Of a stretch of 64,000 nt of DNA, positions 18,558-27,256 are shown one piece after another. Origin of the DNA: Novosphingobium jiangmenense (GTDB lineage: Bacteria; Pseudomonadota; Alphaproteobacteria; Sphingomonadales; Sphingomonadaceae); the NCBI RefSeq assembly GCF_015694345.1, contig NZ_JADQDC010000001.1:519424-583423 (forward strand), read 5' to 3'. Under the pieces are notes generated by a model. The model was not told the origin of the DNA. It searched no databases and was given only the letters and a program-made list of their open reading frames with translations. Every line of letters begins with the position of its first letter. Position 1 is the first letter of the stretch. The translations under genes and the position numbers were made by a program.

Positions 18558-19417
18558 TGGCCATCCCCCCGCTCACCCCGGCAGACCTGGTGTTCTGCCC
18601 TGCCCCTTTCGGCCATGTCCCTCTGCTCGACCGGCTGGCACCGGCGGCGGCGGCGGGTTTTGCCGCGATTGCCCTGCAGCCGAGCGACGTCTGGGCCGCA
18701 GAGGCGCTTGGCCACAGCGCCGCGGACCTCGCCGCGCGCATCGCCGATGCGGGCCTTGGCATTGCCGAGATCGACTGCACCGCCTGCTGGATGGAGCGCC
18801 AGGCCAGCGGCGACGACAGCGAACTGGGACAGTTGCTGCGCGGGCTGACACCGGACAAGGTCGTCGCCACTGCGGCGCGGATCGGCGCGCGCTCGGTCGC
18901 GGCAATAGACCTCTCCCCCACCCCCGCCCCGCTCGACGAAGCCGCAGAAGGCTTTGCCGCGCTGTGCGATCTTGCCGCCGAGCATGGCCTGCGCGCCCAT
19001 ATCGAGTTCCTCCCGGTGGGCGGCATCCGCACCCTAGCCGAGGCATGGGCCATCGTGCGCGAGGCGGGGCGCCCCAACGGCGGCCTGACCATAGACGCCT
19101 GGCACTTCTTCCGCAGCGGATCGACGCTGGATGAACTCGCCGCGATCCCCCCGGAGCGCATCCACGCGGTGCAGCTCTGCGATGCACCCGCCGAGCCGCA
19201 GGCAGACCTCTGGGCCGAGCTGATGAGCGCGCGCCTGCTGCCGGGCGAAGGTGCGCTCGATGTCCTCGGCCTTGTCCGCACGCTCGACCGGATGGGGTCG
19301 CAAGCCCCGTTCGGCGTCGAAGTCTTCAACACCCGCCAGCAGGGCCAGACCATCGCGCAAGTGGCGCAGGACTGGGCCGATGCCGGCCGCATGACCCTTG
19401 CAAGGGCGAGAGGATAG
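18557..19417 (+). CDS. Sugar phosphate isomerase/epimerase (xylose isomerase-like TIM barrel)
   Basis: A 286-residue TIM-barrel protein of the AP endonuclease 2/xylose isomerase-like family. Acidic and His residues expected to bind a divalent metal appear in HIEFLP, IDAWHFFRSG, VQLCDAP and GVEVFN. ATG at 18557 shares a base with the previous stop (TGATG). Members isomerise or dehydrate sugars and cyclitols, which fits the adjacent Gfo/Idh/MocA oxidoreductase. Confidence 0.85.
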   Translation: MAIPPLTPADLVFCPAPFGHVPLLDRLAPAAAAGFAAIALQPSDVWAAEALGHSAADLAARIADAGLGIAEIDCTACWMERQASGDDSELGQLLRGLTPDKVVATAARIGARSVAAIDLSPTPAPLDEAAEGFAALCDLAAEHGLRAHIEFLPVGGIRTLAEAWAIVREAGRPNGGLTIDAWHFFRSGSTLDELAAIPPERIHAVQLCDAPAEPQADLWAELMSARLLPGEGALDVLGLVRTLDRMGSQAPFGVEVFNTRQQGQTIAQVAQDWADAGRMTLARARG

Positions 19418-19419
19418 CC

Positions 19420-20544
19420 ATGAACGCTTCAACAATCGGCGCCGTCGTTGTCGGCACCGGCTTCGGCCTGTTCACCCACGTGCGCGCCTTGCGCGATGCC
19501 GGATTCGAAGTGCGCGCCATCGTCGGGCGCGACCTCGAAAAGACCCGCGCCCGCGCTGCACCGCTCGGCATTCCGCTTGCCTCGAACGATTTGCCGCAAG
19601 TGCTGGCCGATGACCCGGCGATCCGCCTCGTCACCGTCGCCACGCCGCCCCACGCACACTACACGCCAGTGATGCAGGCCATCGCGGCGGGCCGTGCGGT
19701 GATGTGCGAGAAGCCCTTTGCCCGCGATACCGCGCAGGCGCGCGAAATGCTCGCCGCAGCCGAAGCGGCAGGCGTGCCCCATGCGCTCGGCGCGGAGTTC
19801 CGCTATGACAGCGCACAGGCCTTGCTCTCGCGCCTCGTCCGCGCAGGCGCGATCGGCGAGCCGCTGATGTTCCACCGCATCTACCAGCAGCCCGGCGGCG
19901 ATCCCACCGAACCACTGGCCGACTGGTGGACCGATGCCGCACAGGGCGGCGGCTTCCTCGGCGCGTTCGGCACCCACATGATCGACCAGGCCCGCGCCAC
20001 GGTTGGCGAGATCACGGCGGTCAGCGCGATCCTGCGCAAGCTCTCGCCGCTGCGCCCGGCAATGACCTCTGACGATTACTACAACGTCCAGTTCCGCACC
20101 GCGTCGGGCTGCATGGGCGTGCTCGAAGCCGCGATGTGCTTCCCCGGACCCTTCGTGATGACCTGCAAGGTTGCGGGGACGAAGGGCGCGGCGTGGATCC
20201 AGTCGGGCGCGGTGTTCGGCGATCCCGAACAGGTCTGGGTGCAGGACGCCGAAGGGAAGGCGCGGCAGGTGGAGATGCCCGCCGAATTGGTGAACCCCGC
20301 GCCCGAACCCTTCCCCATCGGCGAACTGGTGCAGACCGAAATGGACCGCTGGCACAGTCAGGGCTTCGACGTGGCGCCTTATGCCAAGCTGTTCGGCCAG
20401 CTGAAGGCGCGGATCGCAGGGACCGCCCCGCCCTTGCCCGATCCGGCGGCGGATTTCCGCGATGCCCTGGCCAATCAGGCCATTCTCGATGCCGCGCGCC
20501 GCTCGGCCGCGGAACTGCGCTGGGTTGAAGTGGAGCAGGCATGA
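19420..20544 (+). CDS. Gfo/Idh/MocA family oxidoreductase
   Basis: A 374-residue NAD(P)-dependent dehydrogenase. The Rossmann loop GTGFGLFTH is near the N-terminus and the family signature CEKPFA (Lys of the EKP motif) around residue 95. The C-terminal alpha/beta domain holds GTHMIDQAR with the usual substrate-binding His. Family members oxidise sugars, inositols or related ring hydroxyls. It starts 2 bp after the isomerase gene and overlaps the next SDR by 4 bp. Confidence 0.9.
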   Translation: MNASTIGAVVVGTGFGLFTHVRALRDAGFEVRAIVGRDLEKTRARAAPLGIPLASNDLPQVLADDPAIRLVTVATPPHAHYTPVMQAIAAGRAVMCEKPFARDTAQAREMLAAAEAAGVPHALGAEFRYDSAQALLSRLVRAGAIGEPLMFHRIYQQPGGDPTEPLADWWTDAAQGGGFLGAFGTHMIDQARATVGEITAVSAILRKLSPLRPAMTSDDYYNVQFRTASGCMGVLEAAMCFPGPFVMTCKVAGTKGAAWIQSGAVFGDPEQVWVQDAEGKARQVEMPAELVNPAPEPFPIGELVQTEMDRWHSQGFDVAPYAKLFGQLKARIAGTAPPLPDPAADFRDALANQAILDAARRSAAELRWVEVEQA

Positions 20545-21293
20545 TGGGACCGAAACACGATTTTGCCGGAGCGCACGTGCTCGTCACCGGTGGCACCAGC
20601 GGCATCGGCGCAGCAACCGCCGCCGCCTTCCGCGATGCCGGGGCGCACGTCACCATCACCGGCACGCGCGGCGATGCGGCGGATTACGACGCCGACCTTG
20701 CGGGCTTCCGCTACTTGCAGCTCGATGTCGAGAACAAGGAGCAGATCGACGCGGTGGCCGCCGCGCTCCCCCGGCTCGACGTGCTGGTGAACAATGCCGG
20801 GATCGCCCTGCCCTCCCTGGGCTTCGACGAATGGGAGCCCGAAGTGTTCGAGCGCGCGGTGCAGATGCTGCTGACCAGCGCCTTCCGCATGGCGCGCCGC
20901 ACGGTCGACCTGCTGGCGCAGAGCACCATTCCCGGCGGCGGTTCGGTGATCGGCATCGCTTCGATGAGCAGCTTCTTCGGCATTCCCGTGGTCCCCGGCT
21001 ACGGCGCGGCCAAGACCGGCCTCGTCGGCCTGACGCGGACCATGGCCGCGCACTGGGGCGCACGCGGCGTGCGCGCCAATGCCGTGGCGGCAGGCCTTAC
21101 CCGCAGTGGCATGACTGCAGGCACCTTTGCGCAGGATGCCTGGACCGCTCCCACCCTCACCCGCACGCCATTGGGCCGTCTGGGCGAGGCCGAGGATATC
21201 GCCGGAGCCATCCTCTTCCTCGCCAGTCCCGCCGCCAGCTGGATCACCGGCCAGACGCTGGCGGTGGACGGCGGCTACACCATCTCGGGCTGA
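20541..21293 (+). CDS. SDR family oxidoreductase
   Basis: A 250-residue classical SDR with TGGTSGIG, NNAG, catalytic Ser in IASMSS, YGAAK and VDGG. It ends the six-gene operon begun at 15011; its ATG overlaps the upstream stop (ATGA). Likely acts on the same intermediate as the three other dehydrogenase-type proteins in the operon. Confidence 0.91.
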   Translation: MMGPKHDFAGAHVLVTGGTSGIGAATAAAFRDAGAHVTITGTRGDAADYDADLAGFRYLQLDVENKEQIDAVAAALPRLDVLVNNAGIALPSLGFDEWEPEVFERAVQMLLTSAFRMARRTVDLLAQSTIPGGGSVIGIASMSSFFGIPVVPGYGAAKTGLVGLTRTMAAHWGARGVRANAVAAGLTRSGMTAGTFAQDAWTAPTLTRTPLGRLGEAEDIAGAILFLASPAASWITGQTLAVDGGYTISG

Positions 21294-21384
21294 GTGCGAG
21301 GATACGGCCTCATCTTTCTTTCTCGAAACGTGTGAAGCCCACCCCGCTGCGACTAATCTCGCCTGCGGCTCGATAAATCTCGCT

Positions 21385-21437
21385 CCCCTCCCGCATGCGG
21401 GAGGGGTTGGGGGTGGGCCTTCGACGCCTGCGTCGAA
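21385..21437. repeat. Two palindromes between convergent genes
   Basis: A 22-bp perfect palindrome (21385-21406, arms CCCCTCCCGCA/TGCGGGAGGGG) is followed by a hairpin with 8-bp arms TTCGACGC/GCGTCGAA (21420-21437). Flanking CACCCCGCTGCGACTAA is shared with the repeats at 30235-30371 and 37430-37508. Probably an intergenic REP-like element that also ends transcription. Confidence 0.7.
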
Positions 21438-21440
21438 ACG

Positions 21441-21476
21441 GAAAAGCCCCGCCCCTGCCAGCGCAGGAACGGGGCT
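21441..21476 (-). terminator. Terminator hairpin for the TonB receptor gene
   Basis: On the minus strand AGCCCCGTTCCTGC pairs with GCAGGGGCGGGGCT with a short loop and an unpaired base, then runs into TTTTC. It lies 48 bp after the receptor stop codon at 21524. Confidence 0.65.
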
Positions 21477-21523
21477 ACCCGAAGACGAAGACCGGGCGAG
21501 CCCGGCTCCATCCTCCCCAAAGA

Positions 21524-24094
21524 TCAGAACTTCACGCCCACGGTCACGCCATAGGTGCGCGGATCGGCGTAGTAGCCGCCGCCGTAACCGAGCTGGCCGA
21601 AGTCGATGGCGCGGACGAGGTTGTGCTCGTCGGTCAGGTTCTTGACCCAGAAGCGCACCGCCGCCTCGCTTCCGGCGAGCGGAATGCGATCGATCGCGAC
21701 CTGTGCGTCGACGATGTTGCGGTTGTCGCCCTTCAGCACCTCGTTGTACGGCGAGGACAGCACGTTCGAGAAGCTGTACTTGCCATCTTCATAGGCATAG
21801 CTGACGCGGCCGGTCAGGCGCATGCCGTTGTCCGAAAGCGGGAACTGCGCATTCATCGCGACATTGGCGGTGAACGGCGAAGTGTAGCCCGGCGTCGCAT
21901 AGCTGGCGATGTTGACCAGCGGCTGCCCTGCGGCGACCGGAAGCCCGGCGAGCAGTTCCTTGTACTTGATGTCGACGTAACCGGCGTTCGCCTCGAAGGT
22001 GAAGTTGTCGGTCAGCACGGCCATCAGCTCGGCCTCGATGCCGGTGTAGGTGACCTTGCCGGCGTTCGTCACCTTGGTGGCGAAAGTGCCCGGAGCCAGG
22101 TTGGTGATCGGCACGGCGATCGCCAGGTCCTTGTATTCGTTGTAGTACCCGGCAAGGTTGAAGCGCACCTTGCGGTCGAACAGTTCCGACTTCAGGCCGA
22201 CTTCGTAGCTGGTCACGCTCTCCGGCTTGAACGAGGGCAGCACGCCCGCCACTGCCGGATCCTGCGCGTTGAAGCCACCCGAACGATAGCCGGTGGCCAC
22301 GCGGGCATAGACGTTGACCTGATCGGACACGTCATAGCCGAGCATCAGGTTCCAGGTGAACTTGCTGTACTTGGCGCGGCCCTGTTCCGGCGTCGCCAGT
22401 GGCGCGGTGCCATTCTGGCGGCGCACCATCGACTTGGTGTCCCAGGTGTAGCGACCGCCGGCCGTCAGGCGCAGCCCGCTGTCCTTGCCGCCGGGGTAGA
22501 ACGTCGCCTGGCCATAGACCGCGGTGCTCTCGGCAGAGGCGGTGTAGTCCAGCACCGACAGCGTCTGGACCAGACGGTAGCGGGCCGGGTTCGCCGCGAC
22601 GAACGAGGGGCCGAGCGGACCGAAGTTGCCGAGGAAGATCGAGTTGGTATCGAGCACGAAGCCGCTGTTCTGCGGGTTGTACTCCGAACCCTTCTCCCAG
22701 AAGTAGAAACCGCCGAGCACCCAGTCGAGCATGTCGCTCTCGTTGCCGATTTCGACTTCCTGGCTGAACTGCTTGTGGCGGCGCTTGTTGTTGGTGTCGA
22801 ACAGGTTCTGCTGCACGGTCGGCACCGGCGCGGCGGCGATGAACGGGCGGAAAGCCTCGGGGATCGACGGGATGAACTGCAGCAGGCCGACCGGCATGCC
22901 GTTGAACAGCGAGGCGTTGGTAAAGCGCGGCGCGGTGAACGCGCCGATACCGTCGAGGTCGGTGACGCTGTCGTTGTTCCAGAAGCGGTAGCCGGTGGTC
23001 GACTTGAGGTGGAACGCGCCGAAATCGTTCTGCACCTGCAGGTTGTGGCCCCAGGCCTTGTCGGTCGAACGGCTGTTGATGTCGTTGCACACAGTCTGGC
23101 GCCATTCGCGGGTCGGCGCGGCAAGCGCGGCGCAGCGCGGATCGAGGAAGCTGACCGTGCTGAGGAACGGTGCAACCGGGGCCTGCTGCGTCACCACGAC
23201 CGGCACGCCGTTCACCACTTCGGCCGGGCGGAGCGCGCCGCTGGCGGCGTTGGTCAGCTGGAAGTTGATCGGCGAGGCGTCGATCTTGCTCCAGTCGAAG
23301 ATGTACTGGATCGAACCGGTGCCGCCGATCTCGGCCTTGGCGGCGACGCGGAAGGAATCGCCCTTGCGTGCGCCGGGATCGCGCGCATCGTCAGGCTCGT
23401 TGAGGTTGTCGACGGTGCCGTTGCGCTGGCGGTGGCTGTAGGTGAAGCTGGTCGAGATGCCGGCGATCTCGCCCGGATCGAGCGTGATCTTGCCGTTGAA
23501 GGCGTTGTAGTTGCCGTAGCCGGCCTCGGCGCTCAGCTTGAACGTCTTGGACGGCGCGCGCGAGATGAAGGCGATGCCGCCGCCGGTGGTGTTGCGGCCG
23601 AACAGCGTGCCCTGCGGGCCGCGCAGCACTTCGACGCGAGCCACGTCGATCACGTCAAGCGCGCTGCCGCCCGAGCGGGCGATGAACACGCCGTCGACAT
23701 AGAGGCCGTTGGCGGTATCGAGGCCGAAGGTTTCGGTCGCGGGCGTCGGGATGCCGCGGATCGAGATGACGGCGGCGTTGGCGTTGGTGGTGCCCTGCAC
23801 GATCGTCACGTTGGGGGCGAGGCCCGAAAGGTCCTTGGCATCGCGGATGCCGAGCTTCTCGACCTTGTCGGCGCTGATCGCGCTGATCGCCAGCGGCACG
23901 TCCTGGAGGTTCTGCTCGACCTTCTGCGCGGTGACGACGATCTGTTCGAGCTGGCCCTGGTCGTCGGCCTGTGCGTCCGTCGCCTGTGCCTGATCTTCGG
24001 CGGCGTGGGCGGCAGAACCCAAAGTGATCGTGGCAAGGCTGGCGCCGAGCATGAGGCGCACGGCCAGAGATGCGCAAGTGGTGGCCTTCATCAT
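21524..24094 (-). CDS. TonB-dependent outer-membrane receptor
   Basis: About 856 residues from the first of two adjacent ATGs at 24094/24091; GAGGGGAG upstream favours either, and the longer frame (24193) adds an improbable leader. A signal peptide (cleavage near AAHAAED) is followed by QIVVTAQKVEQNLQDVPLAI, the TonB-box/plug start typical of sphingomonad receptors. Next come the plug motifs RGPQGTLFGRNTTGG and a beta-barrel ending in F (GVTVGVKF). It imports large or hydrophobic compounds across the outer membrane with TonB energy. Given its neighbours the cargo is probably the substrate of the catabolic genes rather than iron. Confidence 0.95.
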   Translation of the reverse strand: MMKATTCASLAVRLMLGASLATITLGSAAHAAEDQAQATDAQADDQGQLEQIVVTAQKVEQNLQDVPLAISAISADKVEKLGIRDAKDLSGLAPNVTIVQGTTNANAAVISIRGIPTPATETFGLDTANGLYVDGVFIARSGGSALDVIDVARVEVLRGPQGTLFGRNTTGGGIAFISRAPSKTFKLSAEAGYGNYNAFNGKITLDPGEIAGISTSFTYSHRQRNGTVDNLNEPDDARDPGARKGDSFRVAAKAEIGGTGSIQYIFDWSKIDASPINFQLTNAASGALRPAEVVNGVPVVVTQQAPVAPFLSTVSFLDPRCAALAAPTREWRQTVCNDINSRSTDKAWGHNLQVQNDFGAFHLKSTTGYRFWNNDSVTDLDGIGAFTAPRFTNASLFNGMPVGLLQFIPSIPEAFRPFIAAAPVPTVQQNLFDTNNKRRHKQFSQEVEIGNESDMLDWVLGGFYFWEKGSEYNPQNSGFVLDTNSIFLGNFGPLGPSFVAANPARYRLVQTLSVLDYTASAESTAVYGQATFYPGGKDSGLRLTAGGRYTWDTKSMVRRQNGTAPLATPEQGRAKYSKFTWNLMLGYDVSDQVNVYARVATGYRSGGFNAQDPAVAGVLPSFKPESVTSYEVGLKSELFDRKVRFNLAGYYNEYKDLAIAVPITNLAPGTFATKVTNAGKVTYTGIEAELMAVLTDNFTFEANAGYVDIKYKELLAGLPVAAGQPLVNIASYATPGYTSPFTANVAMNAQFPLSDNGMRLTGRVSYAYEDGKYSFSNVLSSPYNEVLKGDNRNIVDAQVAIDRIPLAGSEAAVRFWVKNLTDEHNLVRAIDFGQLGYGGGYYADPRTYGVTVGVKF

Positions 24095-24415
24095 TACTCC
24101 CCTCATTCCGTTATTGGCGCGGAAAATAGCCAATGCGTAGACGATAGCAAGTCCAAATACGCAAACGTGTCGCGAAGCGCAGATTTGAGCCATTTATCGG
24201 AATTCGACACCGTCAGAATCCCGCAGAAACGACGCCTGAGCTTCACCTTCGATAGGACCCGCGCACGACGCTTCCGCGAATCGCGCAACCCGCGTGATGC
24301 GGAGTTGACTTTGCCGAAAATGGCAGATTGCACTGTCCATATTCGGATGATATGCATGTTTGCATAATTCTGGCGGCTCTGTGATCCGCAAATCGGTAAT
24401 ATGGGAGAATCGCGA
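24095..24415. promoter_or_regulatory. Divergent promoter region, TonB receptor/SDR
   Basis: AT-richer 321-bp gap with no gene. AATGCGTA (24132-24139) and TACGCAAA (24158-24165) lie on the receptor side. A TATGCA-TGTT-TGCATA palindrome (24351-24366) overlaps a CATAAT -10-like box (24363-24368) on the SDR side. Confidence 0.5.
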
Positions 24416-25174
24416 ATGAAGGGCCTCAAGGGCAAGGTCGGCATTGTTGCCGGTGGCGGACGCGGCATCGGCGCGGCAACCGCACGGCGTCTCGCCGAAG
24501 AAGGCGCCCACGTCGTCATCGGCGACCTGATGGGCGACTGGGCGCGCGAAGTGGCGGAATCCATCCGCAGCACCGGCGGCAGCGCCACCGGCGTCGACCT
24601 TGACGGCACCAGTGCGGATTCACAAGCGGCGATCGTCGCCTGCGCGGTCGAGACCTATGGCGGGCTCGATTTCTACCACTCGAACCTCGCCGGCGGCACC
24701 GGGGGCGACAACGACATCCTCGATTGCCCCGAGGACGTGCTCGACATGAGCTTCGCGATCAACACCAAGAGCCACTTCCTCGCATCCCAGGCCGCGCTGC
24801 CGAAGATCATCGAGCGCGGCGGCGGGGCGATGATCTACACCTCCTCGGGCGCGGCATCGGGCGGCGCGCCGTGGCAGGTCGCCTATCCGATGACCAAGAA
24901 CGCGATCCACGCGCTCGCCCGCCACGTCGCCGCCAAGTTCGGCAAGAAGGGCGTGCGCGCCAACGTCATCTGCCCCGGCCTCGTCCTCACCGAAGCGGTC
25001 AAGCAGCACCTCACCGACGAGTACGTCGAACGCGGCCTTGCCGCCGTACCGCACCTGCGCCTTGGCCAGCCCGAAGACATCGCCGCCGCCGTGACCTTCC
25101 TTGCCTCGGACGATGGCGCATGGGTCAACGGGCAGGTCTGGCACGTCAACGGCGGCGCGCAGATGCGGGACTGA
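24416..25174 (+). CDS. SDR family oxidoreductase
   Basis: A 252-residue SDR with an AGGGRGIG cofactor loop. SNLAGG stands where most SDRs have NNAG; the catalytic Ser lies in YTSSGA and the Tyr/Lys in YPMTK. ATG at 24416 has GGGAGA 8 bp upstream. An MFS transporter gene follows 5 bp after the stop, so substrate uptake and oxidation are probably co-transcribed. Confidence 0.88.
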   Translation: MKGLKGKVGIVAGGGRGIGAATARRLAEEGAHVVIGDLMGDWAREVAESIRSTGGSATGVDLDGTSADSQAAIVACAVETYGGLDFYHSNLAGGTGGDNDILDCPEDVLDMSFAINTKSHFLASQAALPKIIERGGGAMIYTSSGAASGGAPWQVAYPMTKNAIHALARHVAAKFGKKGVRANVICPGLVLTEAVKQHLTDEYVERGLAAVPHLRLGQPEDIAAAVTFLASDDGAWVNGQVWHVNGGAQMRD

Positions 25175-25179
25175 CCCGC

Positions 25180-26475
25180 ATGGCCGCCCCGATCCCGGCA
25201 GGCGCCGCCGCCACCCTCACCGCCAGCGGCAAGCCCTTGACCAACCGCTGGCTGGCGCTGACGCTGCTGGTCATGGTCGCGGTGCTCAACTACGCCGACC
25301 GCTTCCTGATCCCCGGCCTCGCCCAGCCGATCAAGACGCACTTCGGCATCAGCGATGCGATGATGGGCGCGCTGATGGGCCCGGCCTTTGCGCTGCTTTA
25401 CAGCGTCTTCACCCTGCCCATCGCCCGCGCTGCCGATCGCCGCTCGCGCGTGATGATCATCGCGCTCGGCTGCGGGTTCTGGAGCTTCTTCACCCTGCTG
25501 TCGGGCCTTGCCACCAGCGCCGAAATGCTGGCGCTGGCGCGCGTCGGCGTCGGCATCGGCGAGGCGGCCTATCAGGCCCCCGCCGCCGCCCTGATTGCGG
25601 CCTACTTCCCCGCCAACGAGCGCGGGCGCGCTTTCGCCCTGCTCGGCACGGCGATCTATGTCGGCCAGATGGCGGGCCTTGCCGGGGGCCCGGCCATCGC
25701 CGCCCATGGCAGCTGGCAGACCGCATTCCATGCGCTCGGCATTGTCGGCATCGTCATCGCGCTGGCGACATGGCTGATCGTGCGCGAACCGGCGCGCGAG
25801 GCCGAACACCCCACCACGCCCGTCCTCCCGCTCAAGGACACGATGCGCCTGCTGATCGGCACGCCATCGGTCATGCTGCTGGCGACGATCATGGCGCTGG
25901 GCTCGCTTTCCGGCGTGACCTTCGGCATGTGGGGCCCGGCCCTGTTCGAGCGCGCCTATGGCCTGTCGACGCAGGCCGCAGGCGCCACCTTCGCGCTGTC
26001 GTTCGGCCTGCCCGGCCTGATCGGCGTGCTCGGCTTCGGCTTCGTGTCCGACAAGCTCGGCAAGGGCGATGCCACGGTCCAGATGCGCCTGACCGCGCTC
26101 GCCCTGGGCGGTGCCACCACCGCGATCCTGTTCGTCACCTGGAGCGACAGCCTGACCGTCGCGCGCCTGCTGGCGGTGCCCGCGGGCCTGCTCGGCGGAG
26201 GATGGTCGGTCGGCGTGCTGGCAGGTCTGCAATACATCCTGCCCAACGCCCACCGCGCCACAGGCACCGCGCTGGTCCTGCTGATCTCAAGCATGTTCGC
26301 CAACGTGCTCGGCCCGGTCCTGGCGGGGCAACTGTCGGACTGGATCGCCGGAGCCGGCCCGCAAGGCCTGCGCATCGGCCTCTCGGTCGCCATCCCCACC
26401 GGCTACATCGGCGTCTGGGCCGCCCTGCGCGCGATGCGCTCGCTCGAGCGGGACAAGGCGGCGCTGGCGGGCTAG
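25180..26475 (+). CDS. MFS transporter
   Basis: A 431-residue inner-membrane transporter with about 12 hydrophobic segments. It has the MFS loop motif RAADRRSRVMIIALGCG between helices 2 and 3 and a D-R-F in the first helix region (NYADRFLIPGLAQP). These features match the hexuronate/phthalate-type and spinster-like groups common in sphingomonad catabolic clusters. Start ATG at 25180, 5 bp after the SDR stop. It probably imports the pathway substrate or an intermediate from the periplasm. Confidence 0.92.
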   Translation: MAAPIPAGAAATLTASGKPLTNRWLALTLLVMVAVLNYADRFLIPGLAQPIKTHFGISDAMMGALMGPAFALLYSVFTLPIARAADRRSRVMIIALGCGFWSFFTLLSGLATSAEMLALARVGVGIGEAAYQAPAAALIAAYFPANERGRAFALLGTAIYVGQMAGLAGGPAIAAHGSWQTAFHALGIVGIVIALATWLIVREPAREAEHPTTPVLPLKDTMRLLIGTPSVMLLATIMALGSLSGVTFGMWGPALFERAYGLSTQAAGATFALSFGLPGLIGVLGFGFVSDKLGKGDATVQMRLTALALGGATTAILFVTWSDSLTVARLLAVPAGLLGGGWSVGVLAGLQYILPNAHRATGTALVLLISSMFANVLGPVLAGQLSDWIAGAGPQGLRIGLSVAIPTGYIGVWAALRAMRSLERDKAALAG

Positions 26476-26489
26476 CGGCCCGAACACCA

Positions 26490-26559
26490 CCGCTCATCCT
26501 GAGCTTGTCGAAGGATGCTGGTGTCGTGCGACATCCTTCGACAAGCTCAGGATGAGCGG
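26490..26559. repeat. REP-like perfect inverted repeat (CTCATCCTGAGC family); terminator-like
   Basis: Two 28-bp perfect arms (26490-26517 and 26532-26559) around a 14-nt loop, core CTCATCCTGAGCTTGTCGAA. Same family as at 59636-59663, 59722-59749, 60761-60787 and 60813-60839. It closes the SDR-MFS operon before the convergent toxin gene. Confidence 0.88.
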
Positions 26560-26575
26560 AGCGCGGTGTGATACG

Positions 26576-26923
26576 CTACAGAGGGACCTGACGTTCGCAG
26601 GCAAGCAAGCGGCGAAATAGCAGGCTCGCAAAGTCCTGCTTCTCCTCAGCCACCAGCACCACGTCCAGACATGTGGGCGAGGGAAGAAAGATTACGCGAA
26701 GCCCTGAACGCAGCACCTGTCTCCATTCATCATGCCCCAGCCCGGCAAGTTCATGCGGACAGGCAGCGCCAGCCTGATCATGAGCAAGGTCGGCGATCCA
26801 TGCCAGAGTTTTCGCCAAGTCTCTTTGCCCTTCGGCCTCGCCCTTGCGAAACACTGCGAGTTCAAACAGGCGGACAAGGTCGAGTTTGGCACTCTCGGTG
26901 ACTCTGACTGGCCGGTCAGGCAT
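26576..26923 (-). CDS. RelE/ParE-type toxin
   Basis: A 115-residue RelE/ParE-superfamily protein. It starts VRVTESAKLDLVRLFELAV, has WRQVLRSGLRVIFLPS in the central strand region and ends EEKQDFASLLFRR. Such toxins cut translated mRNA or poison gyrase. The ATG at 26923 overlaps the antitoxin stop by 8 bp, so the two are coupled with the antitoxin first. Slightly longer than most (about 95 residues). Confidence 0.82.
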   Translation of the reverse strand: MPDRPVRVTESAKLDLVRLFELAVFRKGEAEGQRDLAKTLAWIADLAHDQAGAACPHELAGLGHDEWRQVLRSGLRVIFLPSPTCLDVVLVAEEKQDFASLLFRRLLACERQVPL

Positions 26924-27194
26924 CGGCAGGCCGCTCGCCCGTAATCCGCTCGAGCAATCCTTCGATCGGCTTCACCTTCCCCGCCGCGATGTTCTCCTTC
27001 GCCAGCGCCAGCAGCTTCAGCAGCGCCAGCGTCTCCTGCATCCGGTAGTAGCTCGCCGCATCCTGCAAAACGGCCTTGGCCTCGCCGTTCTGGGTGATGA
27101 CCAGCGGCTCGGCGCCCTCGTTCAGTTCGCGCAGCACTTCGGCGGCGTTGGCCTTGAGATAGCTGATCGGCTTGATGCGGCTTTCGAGGCCCAT
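26916..27194 (-). CDS. Phd/YefM-type antitoxin
   Basis: A 92-residue antitoxin starting MGLESRIKPISYLKANAAEV, with ELNEGAEPLVITQNGEAKAVLQD, the hallmark of the Phd/YefM (prevent-host-death) fold. The C-terminus should bind the toxin. ATG at 27194 was chosen over an upstream ATG (27260) because the latter lies outside the operator. An ideal palindromic operator sits 12-48 bp upstream. Confidence 0.85.
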   Translation of the reverse strand: MGLESRIKPISYLKANAAEVLRELNEGAEPLVITQNGEAKAVLQDAASYYRMQETLALLKLLALAKENIAAGKVKPIEGLLERITGERPADA

Positions 27195-27205
27195 GACACG
27201 GCTCC

Positions 27206-27250
27206 ATCCATATTCGGACTGAATGTAGTCCGAATATGGATCGGCGGCAA
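27206..27250 (-). promoter_or_regulatory. Toxin-antitoxin promoter with 15-bp palindromic operator
   Basis: Perfect 15-bp arms ATCCATATTCGGACT (27206-27220) and its complement (27227-27241) are 6 bp apart. On the minus strand TACATT (-10, complement of 27222-27227) and TTGCCG (-35, complement of 27245-27250) are 17 bp apart. Binding of the toxin-antitoxin complex would hide the -10 box, the standard autoregulation of this class. Confidence 0.75.
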
Positions 27251-27256
27251 CCGGCC

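Noticed and set aside
21395..24367. 990-residue open frame opposite the TonB receptor gene
   Set aside because: It overlaps nearly the whole receptor gene on the other strand. The Arg/Gly/Ala-rich translation is typical of antisense frames in GC-rich coding DNA and has no recognisable domain.
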